This document shows positions 21,156 through 33,400 of a stretch of 64,000 nucleotides of DNA, one piece after another. The notes under the pieces were generated by a model that had not been told where the DNA came from, did no database searches, and worked only from the letters and a program-made list of their open reading frames with translations. The position numbers and the translations under genes were made by a program. The stretch comes from Fomes fomentarius (lineage: Eukaryota; Basidiomycota; Agaricomycetes; Polyporales; Polyporaceae): NCBI GenBank assembly GCA_022606135.1, contig JABYQN010000012.1, forward strand, positions 682,001 through 746,000, written 5' to 3'. The stretch's first letter is position 1, and every line of letters begins with the position of its first letter.

Positions 21156-23875
21156 TCACCGCGACCACATAAGCATACCCATCCCAGCGAGCATGCATAC
21201 GAACACCGCAAGCCCAGGCGCGACGACGCTCTCAGCGCCGTTGCCCGTCCCGAAGCTCGTCCCGCCCTGGTGGCTCAGACGATTCTTCCCGTTGTCGCCG
21301 TTCGACGTCGCGAGCACCGCCGGGTCCATCGACACCGTGTTCTTGATCTTCGTCTGCACCGTAGTCGCGAACGTCTGCACGTCCGCCTCACCGACAGCCG
21401 CCGCCTGCGCGTCGTCCGAGAAGAACACGAGCGCGGCGCCCGGCGCAGGCACCTTGATCTGGCACGAATTCGCCGTCTGGTCGCACTGCACCGTCTGGAT
21501 GTTCTCCTCGCCCTTCCAGCGCCCGTCGGACGCGAACTGCCCCCCGAGCGTCTGCACATGACAATCACCTGCGTCAGCCACCGCCACACACACATGGATT
21601 ATCTGCCTTTGAACGAGAAACACACACCTGTCCAGCCCAGGTGACGTTGTTCTTCTCCGCGGTGCTGGGCGCGAGGAGGTACTTGACCTTGACAGACGCG
21701 GGGACGCCGTTGGCCTCGTTCCAGCCGCTACCGCCGACGAAGATAGTTGTGGTGTAGTCGTTCGCGCCGGACGGGTCCGTCATGTAGTTGATCAGCGCCA
21801 TCTTGGAGAACTTCCCGTTCTCGTAGACCGCGTACGCAGGCGTCTTCTCGTTGCCGTCGTTGGGGAGCATGTCTCGGACCTGCGTCGCGTTCGACTTGCC
21901 CATGAGCTCGGCGACGAAGATGGACGAGTAGAAGAGCGGGTGCGTCGTCCAGCCGGCGAAGCTCGAGACGTTCGTGGGCGCAGCTAGAGTGAGACGGCGG
22001 CGCTCGGATCAGTCTTTCCCCACCTCGAACGACGGTGCGCTTACCGGTGAAGGGCTAATCAACGGTGCGTCAATCAAGTTGAACGCCGAAAGCAAAACAC
22101 AAAGTGCCACTCACGTTGTACGACACGTTCTGACCACCGAAATGGAACAGCAAGCCGGAGAAGTTACTGTGCGCGAGCTGGAGCGCGTGGTCGATGCCCC
22201 AGAGCGCGGCAGTGAACGAGTCGCTGATACCCGGGAAGCCACCGCACGACGCAGAGTTGGTCTCGAACAGCAGGAACGGCTTGTTCCACTGCTGCGCGAG
22301 CGCGGTCGAATTGAGGTACGGCTTCGCGAACTCGATGCCGGCGTTGTGCGTCAGGTACTGCGGGAGCATCTCGAGCACGTCTTTTGGCGGGTTGTTCGGG
22401 TCGGGCCAGACGACGGCGCAGTTGTCGCTCGGGTAGCTAGTGTCGGAGGACCATCACATGAGCGATATCGGCGTACACGACAACGATGTCAACACAAGGG
22501 AAGCGAGGCGACTCACTGTTCGACAGCGAGGTGGCTGAGATACGGGCTGAACGCGTCCATGAAGCCGGTGTCCCAGACGTTCTCGGGCGACCAGACGGCG
22601 TACGACGTGCTGGGCGCGATGAGGTTGTGCTTGTTCTGGACGAGCCCGTCCGCGTCATAGGCCTGTGTGAAGAGCGAGAACTCGCCGAAGAAGTCGAAAG
22701 GGCTGTACGTCTCCGGCCGGTGACCGTGCCTGCCGTAGAGATCGGGTTCGTTGGAGGCCTGGAAGGCGAGAAGTCTGTCGCCGAGGATCGCCTCGCCCTT
22801 CTCCGCGATCTGGAACCGCCAGTTGGTGTCGTTGAAGGGAATACCGAGGTACCAGTTGATGTTCACGAGCGAAGAGACGTTCGCGAGCATGTAGAAGAAG
22901 TCGTTGCTGAGTGCAAGAGTGGGAGTACCGGTCTTGCAACGATTCAGATAGTGTGAGTGGCAAGTCGGGGGCTGTATGGTGATTACGAGACTTACGGGGT
23001 TTTTCAGATAGCTCTTGTCCTTCTCCATCATCTTACCATCCTCGAGCGTGTCGACGACATACGCGAAATCCTGCGTGTTACCCCCGACACGAACATGGAC
23101 GGAACCAATCCTCTCCGCGAGGATGGACATGTAGTTGAGGAACGGCACCCGGAGAGTCTTCCTGGAGACGCAAAGTTCGACGGCCGTCGATCAGGGCTGG
23201 CAATCAATCGAGCAATCCGGTGTGACTCACGAATCCGTCCCGACTAGAATGGTGCGGCACCGCAAAGTATTTTAAGAATTCCATCAGCACCCATGAAGCC
23301 AAACAAAGTAAACTCCGTCAAACGGCCCGTTTAGCTCGTACAGAGATGGCTAAGGTCTATCTCAACCTGGAGAGAGAAACAAAGAGCCCTCTGCCTAGTC
23401 TGCTCATATTTCTGCTACCTGAAGTCCGCAGGAACACCCTCCCATTCCGTTTGTGACGGGACTAGCGGGTCGCAGGAGCAGGGCGCAAGAAAGAAAACGG
23501 AGACTCACTGAGCTGGTTCGCAACAGACATTTCGATGGAGAAGCCGAAAAATTGACCCGTCAGCTTGATAGAGAGACCACCCAAGAGGTTTCCATCGGTA
23601 GGCACGCCAATCGCGAACTGATTGGGCGGAGGAGGGTTAGGAATTGCGGGAGGTTGGAGGTACACCGGGTTGTAGGCGGCAAGGCCAGTGTATTGTGGGG
23701 GGCCAGGGGTCGTTACCCAGGATGTCGTTGGTGCAGCGGTCGCCGACGCGCCGTCAGACTGGACGGGGGCGGCAGTCGTCTGGCCAAAGAGGCCGTAGAT
23801 GGTGACCTCAGCGTGCACGGTGGAAGCAAAGAGACATGACGAGAGAGCAAGGAGCGGATAGTACATGCTGACCAT
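21156..23875 (-). CDS. GH79 family glycoside hydrolase, GPI-anchored (paralogue 3, intron-poor)
   Basis: Exons (minus): 23875-23509, 23243-23231, 23161-22996, 22932-22517, 22436-22115, 22054-22045, 21983-21628, 21551-21156, giving 681 aa. The signal peptide begins MVSMYYPLLALSSC. The nucleophile motif FETNSASCGG (about E379) is intact. The acid/base motif reads SNEPDLY (about E245), with Ser for the usual Gly before Asn. Where paralogue 2 has three exons of 88, 118 and 210 nt, this gene has one exon of 416 nt, exactly their sum. The 301 and 55 nt exons are likewise fused into 356 nt. That is the signature of precise intron loss, or of intron gain in the others. The C-terminal hydrophobic tail again suggests a GPI anchor. 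The first intron is long (265 bp). Confidence 0.9.
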
Positions 23876-23947
23876 GCACTGCACGGGTATACCTGGGAGG
23901 TCGTGTCAGAGGGAGAGAAAGATGGGCTGCCGATGCCGGGCGCGTGG

Positions 23948-23954
23948 ATTTATA
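23948..23954 (-). promoter_or_regulatory. TATA box of GH79 paralogue 3
   Basis: TATAAAT on the minus strand, about 73 bp upstream of the ATG at 23875. Confidence 0.5.
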
Positions 23955-24466
23955 CTCAGTTCCGACTCTAAGGACAACGCGACCAAGCGCCCTGATCACT
24001 GGTTGCGGAATTGAAATGAATCGGCGTGGACTTGTTGTCGTAATCTGGACTGATCAAAGGCTGACAGCGTCGGATCAGACTCACCCCACGGCAAGTTACC
24101 ACCGTTAGTCACTCTGTGAATTGAAAGTGCCGTCGTCACCCTTGCGTTCGTCTTCTGCGTTCATTGCTTATGAGCTATGGGAGCGTTCAACATAGGTACC
24201 TGGGTTGACAGGCTGGGCAGCGTCGTCAGCGGAGATGAAAGTCGACCATCGGTTGGATCTAGATCCATAGTACACTTCGGCGCGTGCGGCAGAACATGAT
24301 GCTTGGCACTCACTGCGGCGAATGCTCACCAGTACTGTACCGCTTCTGACCGTTCATTTCCCTACATCAACCTGAGCGTTGCTATGAACTCCGAGTGCGA
24401 GTCCATACGAAGAGCTATACACCTCACTCGGACTGACCCATTCCGTTTGGTGCTGCGGCGTTTTAG

Positions 24467-24646
24467 ACCTACAGCTGAGACTCATCAAGGCACTGGCCGA
24501 ATCGGCGATCTCGATCATTTTTGGCGCTAATCCTATTAATCCCCCCGGGCTCGTCATCCACTTGCAAGGCCGTCGTGGGAATGAGCGCTTTGACTTCTTC
24601 GAGGGTAAGTTCGAGGACATATTGAGCAGGAAGCATGACTTCGAGT
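24467..24646 (+). other. exon-like coding fragment, unassigned
   Basis: After an acceptor-like TTTTAG at 24461-24466, one frame reads like ordinary protein. It includes KALAESAISIIFGANPINPP, then GLVIHLQGRRGNERFDFFE, and stops at 24646; a GTAAG donor-like site is at 24605. I cannot connect it to other exons or to a family. It may be a relic or one exon of a small gene. Confidence 0.2.
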
Positions 24647-26000
24647 GACTAAAGCAGACTCCTCAGTGCGAGTGTAGCGGAGTCAATCGCATCGTAATCT
24701 GACTGGGGGTCTTGATGTCGACGTCATTGCTTGGAAGCAGATAAGCGAATGCTTGAAGTTGTGGGTGCAGTCTTGGGTCTTGGAAGTTGGTCCTTGAGAC
24801 TCTTGGGAGCTTGGCTGTCCTTTGGTTAAATCTAGGACGCTATATATCGCGGCTATGACATCTAGTGTCGTTCAAACGAGTCATAGATACCGATGGAAAC
24901 TCAGTGAACACTGGAAAAACATAGAGCATGGACAGTGTGACGGAGAAGGGTAGACAATACGCGAAGGTATGTATTGCACAAGTGCGATCCAAGACAAGGG
25001 CCTCGAACGGCATTCCGAGACTGTTGCAACATGCTGTGAGGACATCGACCTTCAGGAGACCCTCTCAGTACACATATGCACGTATGTCAGTGTCCCGCTG
25101 TTTACTTCCCAGACCGTCTTCGACATAAGTATATGTTGCGAACGCGAAGAGGAGCATGTGCCGTAGGAAGCCGTCTGTCCCTTAAAAATTCACCTGTCAG
25201 CTTGTCATCACAGATAGCTATCAATACGGGCACTCACCCGGAACAGACTGCGACCCTCAACGGCTGAAACTAGGGAAGGCTAGCCTACGGACGTTGACGT
25301 GACGAGCACAGTATAGATATTTAAGCCTTCGAACAGCACAACATGGAAGACTCGGTTTTGGGTCGAACAAGCTCTTTTGCATCGTGAAATGGGCACGAAG
25401 GTAATAGCTGATTTAGATAACATAAAGATAGCCAATCGAAAGGAGAAGGTCTGCGTCAGCCTTCAGGCCAACGTGAGTACACTGGACTTCGCTCAGTAGG
25501 GTTAGCCAATCCACAGCTAGCGAAGGCTGCTCATATTGTCTGCGTATACGGCACGTACCGCTATTCCTACTTTGGCTCTGATATGTGGAGTGAGCGCAGC
25601 GGTCTCGGAGCAAAGATAAATAGCGAAGCATGATGTGATGAGGCTGAAACTTGAACGTACCTCCGAACCAGAGTTTCTATCAAGTCCTTTCCAACTTCAT
25701 ACAGGGACAAAGCGGCGTTTAAAATGAACATTTTGAAGTCTGGGAGCATCGGAAGCCTGGGACTATACTGACTCAGGATTCGAACTGGGCTCAGCGAGAG
25801 CGAAGGAGAGCCATCGCGGTGGCGATGCCTGTGAGACGATGATAATCCAATTCGGGAATATCAAAACTATTCAAGCAATAGATCACGTGGAACTAATGAT
25901 TAGGGCCGGGGTCTTAGGCGATTGCCTTGGACATCGACCTCAACGACCTCGACGGCTCTACTCTCTTTTTACCTGCTTTTCACGACGAAATCGATCTGGG
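24647..26000. other. intergenic upstream of NST1
   Basis: About 1.35 kb without a supportable gene. A short minus-strand frame at 25749-25658 (starting [17 protein letters not shown], followed by a GTACGT donor-like site) looks protein-like but could not be extended. The NST1 frame is open up to 25839, but the earlier ATG lacks family character. Confidence 0.3.
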
Positions 26001-29000
26001 ATGACCGCCGCGAAAGCCAAGAGACCAGCCGCTCGACCACCGCCCACTCGGGTGACCCAACCAGCGACTCCACCAGCCCCTGCACCCACAGCCCCGACAA
26101 CGAACGGCAAGAAGAAAAAGAAGAAGAAAGGTAAGGGGAAGGGTGTCGAGCGCGGGAACATGGCACCATACGATGCGGATGAAGACGACGAAGACGACGA
26201 GACGGCACTCCCAGCACTCGAGTCGATGGGCGCTGCTCTATACGAGCATGCCAGGACGGTGAACCGCACGGGATTATCGCCAGAACTCGCTTCGGTGCAC
26301 GTCTCGACGACAGCATCGCTCTCTGCATCTCTAGCGGCACATCTGAAGCCAACGACGATGCGAGAGAACCTGGTCACGACGGCGGACAACCTCGCGCGGA
26401 GCATGGAGGGGGCGGAGGGAGGACTCGTGAACGACGAGTATTGGGCATCCTTTCCGGATCATCTGCGCAACTTTGTACGACCCACTTACTCTCAATTGAG
26501 CTCGCCTGGTGACGCGCAACAAAAGACTCAGGCCATGTACGCAATCGCGCAACAAATGCAACCAGGCGCGACCAAGGACGGCGGTGGCGGCGGACGGTAT
26601 CCGCCTGGGGCATACCCAGGAATGCCATTCGACCCTGCGATCTTTGCAGACCCGCAATTTGCGCTCGCGATGGAACAGGCGGCGGCGGCGAATGGGGCGC
26701 TGCAGGCGGTGGAGGGCGGGGGGCTTGCGCCTGCGAATGTGGTACTCTACCCGGAAGAGCATGAGTATGCCGAGGATGAGTACTACAGCGAGGAAGAGGG
26801 TGATGAACTCGCTGACGAGCCCAGCGAGCGGCGGACGCACTTTACGCTCAGCTTCGAGGACCCGCTCGCCCGTACGCCGGCGGGGATGGCGGCGGCGGCG
26901 GCGGCTGCTGCGGAGGGGCAAGTAAACGGCTACCCGGCGCCGAAGAGGAAGAACAAGAAAAAGAAGAAGAAAGGCGGTTCGGAGGCCCCGGACGGTGACG
27001 GCGAGATGCCGGCATCTGATGAGGCGTCGGCCGGAGTTCGGCCGGAGCAGGAGAAGGACGGTACGGTGACAAATGGCGGGCGGCCAGTGTCTGCTCCCAA
27101 CCGTATGCCCGCCGCACGCCCTCCGCCCGCCGCTGCCACCAACCCGCCCCCGTCGTCTCGTGCGGCGGGCAAGAAGCCCATGTCCTACAATCCCGCTCCC
27201 GCCCAGGATCCGCCCCCGCCCACCCGCCGCGCGGCCTCCAAAGCGCCGATCTCCTCGCACCCATACGGTCACAACCATGCTCATCACCATCCATCGCCCC
27301 CATCATCCAATGCCTCCGCACCTCACAAGCCGAGACCACCAGCTACAGGCCAGCCACAACAGAAAAATAACAAGATATGGTCCACGAGCACCACCGAGGA
27401 GCGCGAGCGCATTAAAGAGTTTTGGCTCGGACTAGGCGAGGAGGAGCGCCGAAATCTCGTCAAAATTGAGAAGGAGGCCGTCCTGAAGAAGATGAAGGAG
27501 CAGCAGAAGCACAGTTGTAGTTGTGCTGTATGCGGGAGGAAGCGGTACGTCGTCCTCTAGGAAAAATTTTCCTGATGTTATCCTCATCTTCTCCCCCGTC
27601 TTTGTCTTCCATCCTTCGCCGCAAACTGCTCGTGGGTCGATTTGGGATCGCAAACGCAAACAAGGAATGCTATTGAGGAGGAGCTCGAGGTACTGTACGA
27701 TGCTTATTACGAGGAGCTAGAACAGTACGCGAACTACCAGCAGCGATACATCTCCTCCGGCGGGACGCTGCCTCCTCCTCAAGGGCCGGGTCCGTTTCCA
27801 GGCAGCGTCGAGCTGGACAAGAACGGCACAGTCATCAGCCCCCAGCCGCCAAACGCCCACCGTGGCAAGAACGCCATCGTGCCGAACGGGCGCAAGCCCG
27901 TCAAGCACGCGGAGAGCGAATTTGAGGATGACGGGGAAGATGAGTATGTTGACGAGGATGGGTACGAGGATGAGGAAGACGAAGAGGAAGAGGAGGAAGA
28001 AGAGGAGGAAGAGGAGGACGAAGCTGAGCCAGAGGACGAAGACGACGTCAAGCAAGATCGGAGGACTCCTGCAGCACCTCGTCGGAGAACCACCAACGGT
28101 GCCAAAGCCAATGGGCGCGACGGCTTAGGCAACTTCGGGAACAACCTTACTGTGACAGGCAAGTATACGGGAGTATCCGTTGTCTCGACAGCGGGATATT
28201 GACTTCTCGGAAGTAGGGAATATCTTGACGGTGGCCGACGATCTCCTAAAGAACGACGGCCAGAAGTTCTTGGAGATGATGGAGCAACTTGCAGAACGTC
28301 GCATGCAACGGGAGGAAGAGGCAAGCGCCGACGTAGAGGAGGACAGCGAGGACGAGGATGATGAGGGCGATGAAGAGGATGACGAGGACGAGGAGGATGA
28401 TGAGGAGGATGAGGACGAAGAGGAGGTACGCTCGTTCCATCTTGTGATTACCCCTGCTGATTTACATCGGTCGTCCTCCTCAGATCATGACGGAGGAGCA
28501 GAAGATGGAGGAGGGCAAGCGCATGTTCTCCATTTTTGCTGCGCGCATGTTCGAGCAGCGTGTGCTTCAGGCGTACCGCGAGAAGGTGGCACAAGAGCGT
28601 CAGCTCCAGCTTCTCCGCGAGCTTGAGGAGGAGGACAAGAACTCCAAGGAGCGAGAGGCCAAGAAGCAGTCGCAGAACCAGAAGAAAAAGGACAAGAAGC
28701 GGTAAGTGTCCCGTTCTGAGTGGTCGTGTGTCAAGTTGCGACGTCTTGTACAGCCAGCAGAAACAGGCCAAGGAGGAGGAGCGCGCAGCTCGTGCCGCTG
28801 AGAAGGCAGCTGAGGAGGCAGCGCAACGTGCCAAGCAAGCAGCCCTCGAGGAGGAGCAACGCAAGCGACGTGAGGAGGAGCGCACGAAGCGTGAGGCCCA
28901 ACGTAAAGCACAAGATGAGGAGAAGGCGCGCAAGGAGGAAGAACGTCGAAAGCGTCTTGCTGAAGAGCGGGAACGCGAAGCCGAACGTGAACGCAAAAAG

Positions 29001-30290
29001 CGCGAACGCGAGGAGAAGGCGAGGGCTGAGCGTAGGGAGAAGGAGGAGCGCGAGCGGAAGGCTCGTGAGGAGCGTGAGGCCAAGCTCGCTGCGGAACGTG
29101 CTGCCGAAAAGGCAAGGCGCGAACAGCAGGAGAAGGAGGAGCGCGAACGCCGATTAGCGAAGGAGAAAGAGGAAAAGGACAAGGCTGAGCGCGAGAAGGC
29201 CGAGAGGGAGAAAGCCGATAAGGACGCCCGAGAGCGTGCCTTGCAGCAACAGCAGCAACAACGTGCTGCAGCTGCTGCTCGGAACAACGCTCGTGCCCCT
29301 ACATCCCCGCGCAACCCCGTTCCTTCTGGCTCATCGCAGGCTTCTCCTAGTCGTCCGACGCCTCAGAAGAAGATCCTGAACAAGTCCCAAGCTCCTTCTA
29401 CTTCTACCGCTCTCCCTATCATCCACCCTCCTCGTTCCCAGCCTCCTCAGCAGCCTCAGCCGCGTGTACCCATGGTTGGTGCATCTCAGCCTGTAACGCC
29501 GGTAACGCCGAATCTCCCTCCGCACCTGCCTCCGCAGACGCCAGTCTTTCCACCGAACGTTGGTGCAGTAGGAGTCATGCCCCCGGCCTTGTCACCCAGG
29601 AATCCGTTCAACCCCAGTCTATTTGTAGGTAACGTTCCTATGGTTTCCGGTCCGTCCATGCCTCCAGGTCCTCCGCTACCTCTGGCGCCATCCGCGGTTC
29701 CCCGAGCTTTTGGCAATCCCAGCCCCTTCGATGCTCCTAGTTTCGGTCGTGGTCTTGCCCCTCCCGCGCCTATTGCTCCTCCGTCTCGTGCTACTCCCAA
29801 CCCTCTTGCCTCCCCCACACAGCTCAATCTTGCTCCCGGACCAAGCAGCCGGCCTCTTGTCCCAGATCCTGGCCCTATCACCCGTCCAACGATCGCGCCC
29901 ATCGCACGGCCCACAACAGGCGATGCATCGGGCTCCGGCTCAACATCGCCCACTCGACGATCTCCAAGTCCGAAGGGTGTCCTCGGGTCGTCCGCACTGC
30001 TCGCCGACGACGACGAGGTCGTCACCACCCCTGCCGGTCGCCGTTCGGTTGCGACCGGCGCCGGAGGCTGGGGTGCGGCGACGACGAGTCCTCGAGGATC
30101 GGTATCATCACCTTGGGGACCGCCTGGTGCGCCTCCTCCTGGTTTTCCTACACGTCAACCTGGGCCTCCTCCAATCGGTGCCAACATGTGGGGCTCGCCC
30201 AACCCTGCAGAATGGCATCCGACACCAGGCTTCTTCGGGGGGCCGTTTGCTCCCCACAACTCATCCGCTGCGCCCCATACTGGTAGCTGA
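26001..30290 (+). CDS. NST1: stress response protein Nst1
   Basis: Nst1 is a cytoplasmic fungal protein linked in yeast to salt tolerance. Exons: 26001-27544, 27665-28158, 28217-28425, 28484-28701, 28754-30290, giving 1333 aa. The chosen ATG opens [14 protein letters not shown]; the frame is open 54 codons further up, but that part looks like leader sequence. Layout: a basic N-terminus with poly-Lys; the conserved block ending [10 protein letters not shown] joined across intron 1 to [19 protein letters not shown]; a long Glu/Asp tract; the [20 protein letters not shown] block; a Glu/Lys/Arg coiled coil of over 150 residues; then a Pro/Ser/Gly-rich disordered tail. Intron 2 (28159-28216) appears to use a GC donor (GCAAGT). 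Large antisense open frames here are shadows of the biased composition. Confidence 0.9.
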
Positions 30291-30477
30291 GCAGCATTCC
30301 ATCCATCCCCACGTGTGTTTATTCGCATCTTGACACTCATTCGTTTTCACGATCTGCCCCAATGTTCAATACCGCAATGTCCCCGTATTCTGACCTCCCG
30401 CATGTCATGTCACTGACACGTCCAATGCAATAATTGAGATATCCAAATGTGTGTGTAGCGTGCGATGAGTTCATAAG

Positions 30478-33400
30478 TTACAACAGCTTGCTCGACGCTG
30501 CGGGCGCTACTCTACTACGAATGAACTTGATAATGTACAGTGGGAATGCGCTGATAGCCACGATGACCGCAACCTTCCAGGCGAACCGCGAAGACAACAC
30601 GAATGATAGATCTTCACAGAACAGTCAGCTCCTTTTGCGCGATCGGGATTTCCTCCTTGGAAGACTCACCAAAGAATTCTGGGAGGAACGCCATACTGAC
30701 TGCATAGATGAGCAGCGTCAAGATCTCGGAGACGACCATGTAGATGTGCCTGCATATGCATGAGGGCTATAGAAATCACCCACGAACTATCAAGGGGAAA
30801 ACGCACCACGTCGTGATCTCCAACGCAACCATGATGAGCTCGTTGAGGATGAGGGCAGTGAACGAGATCGAGACGATGTTGAGGAACTCGTTTTCGAACA
30901 GCACGAGACACATAATCATGATCGCGGCACCTGGAACGTCATGGTTGGCTTTTCCAGGCGACTAGAATATGATAACGAGGGCTGGACTGACCTTGGTAGA
31001 CACTGATCGTTAACCACATGAAGAAAGTTTTGTACGACAACACTCGGCCCTTGGTGAGCTCCTTGTACAATTCTGGATACAATAGAGCAAGGTCCTCGTT
31101 GACGTCTTGGTCCAAGACAAGGGAAAAGACAGGCGCCATGGTGTACGCGGTCGCGTAGCCGACCAGAAGCCATCCTTGATACAATGCGATCGGCGCGAAG
31201 TAGAAGATGGACGAGAACACGGCCTGCATGACGGAGATAATGAGGCCACGGTGGATGACGAACTGCGCGAGCTTGGCTGAGCGTCGGTACGAGTTGCGAC
31301 CGTGCCAGAGCAGGAGCTTGGTAAGGTAGCTAAACTGCGTCACGGAGAAGTCAGCTGCAAGAGAGGCTTGTTTGCCCTCCTTGCCGACAATGCCGACACC
31401 TGGGGGCGAGATATGAGCGTGCGTGCATACGAGAAGGTGAGGAAGGTACGGACCGACGTCTGCGGCTTGAATCATGCTGACGTCATTACCTCCGTCTCCG
31501 ATACAGCAGACCCGCTTCTTGGTGAACTTGCGAATCAAGCGCGCAACGTCGGCCTTCTGTGTTGGCGAGCATCGACATGCGACCACAGCGGAGAGCTTCG
31601 TGGCAATCTCGATGAACTCATTCCTGAACATGTCGAGGCAGAGCTAAAGCATGTGCTCAGCCAAACGATGTGCAGCGAAGACAGGTGGGCACTGACTTGG
31701 AGCGACTCTCCGTCGATGACGAGACAGCAGTCGAGCTTGTTCTGGAGGAATTCCAGTTGGTCCCGTACTTGATCGGACGTCTTGACTAACATGGAAGAGC
31801 ATGAACACGGAACGTCCGGACACCATCATGAGACACCCACGCTTTGCGACTTGATGGATGTACTGGTTCCTTGCCACTAGCTTCGTCGATATCGCGATAC
31901 ACGTTGCCGTCTCAATCTTGTCTCCGGTGAGCATCCAGATCTTTATACCAGCGTTCCGGAGGAGCTCCAGCGTCGACTTGACTTCGTCCTGCAACTTGTC
32001 CTCGACACCAGTCAAACCGAGCAGCTCGAGGTCATGCTCCAACGATTCCGAGACGACAGCAGCCATAGCCTCATTGCGACCCTCAAGCTTGATGCTCGCA
32101 AGGTGGTGCTGCTCTTTGAAGTAAGCGAACGCTTGCTCACTCAGCCGACGACGGGCCATAACAAGCGTGCGGAGACCCTCGCGAGCCATGTTCGCGCATT
32201 CCTCCTCGAGCCAGTCGTTCCGCTGCACGATCTTCGTCATGACGACGTCCGCACCCTTCTGCAGGAACGTGACCTCACCCGTCTGAGCGTCGCGCACGAT
32301 GATGCCCATGCGCTTCGACTCGGAGGTGAACGGGAAGATCTCGAGAACGTCGAAGGAGATACGGGAGCCGGTGGGGGTTTGTAGCTCGATACGGGTCCGG
32401 TCGCGGAACACCAAGCGCAGACCAACGGACTCTGTCCATTTGACAATTGCGACTTCGTCAGGAGAAGAAGCTTGATATGTGACCGTTCCGTCGTCATTGG
32501 TGACCGGTGTGACCTGCAATTCAGTCAGTTCCCCGTGGGTGAATGCTGAGGACGCGGATAGCTCACGTTGTGGCAGAGCGCTAGACTAAGCACGACATCG
32601 TGAACACGAGACGACATGTCCCGTCGACCTCGAGTAGCCATCTGTACGCCTGTCTGCAAGGAATTATGTCGGCCGTGTCCTGTAGCTCTCCGTAAGTCTA
32701 GTATGTTCAATGCTCATTGTCGGATTACTCACCTTGTTCAAGACCTGAACCGAACGCCATTGCGAGTTGATGCGCAACTTCGTCCATGGAATCATATCCG
32801 TAAGATAACGTTCCCATATGTAGCTTCTTCATCTCCATCTCTGCATAGCAGCGGACTCAACAGGTCAACGCGTAGATATACCGATACTTTACTTACCGTT
32901 CTGTGTAAGCGTACCAGTTTTGTCACTGAGCAGATACTCTATCCGCCCGAGTTCCTCAGGAAGCGTGCTTGTTCGTACGATCGTGTCGGGTATCTCGTGG
33001 TCATTCATAATATGATGCGCATAGACCGTCTTGCCCATATCCAAGTTGACGCGCAAACTAGGAGATGGTTCTGGTTCGTAGGAGTTCGGACTGAGTTGTT
33101 GTCAACACGTACCTGATGGGTATGATGGAAGAGAAGACGATGAGGAAGCGAAGAATATAGATATACCACAGTCCCCGGAAACCATTCAACGCCACGAGTA
33201 CGACGGATAGCGCGAAGGTAACCGCACATAGAATCTGGGAAATGTCAGATTGGGAATTGTGTTGAGGCGAAGAAAGAGCCTACCTTCGCGAGATTGTTGA
33301 TCTCGCTATCCAGAAGACCAACCTTCGTCTCCGGATGGCTAGTGTTCATCACAGCGCGTGTCTCAGAGCCAGTATAGACGACGAAGCCCACTGCAGATCC

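Noticed and set aside
25760..25800. T-arm-like GGATTCGAACTGGG, hinting at a tRNA on the minus strand
   Set aside because: The stem is imperfect, there is no A box, and no acceptor or anticodon arm could be drawn.
26331..27290. 319-codon minus-strand open frame
   Set aside because: Antisense shadow of the GC-rich NST1 first exon.
28448..29314. 288-codon minus-strand open frame rich in Ser, Arg and Phe
   Set aside because: It is the antisense shadow of the Glu/Lys/Arg coiled coil of NST1; no family character and no splice support.
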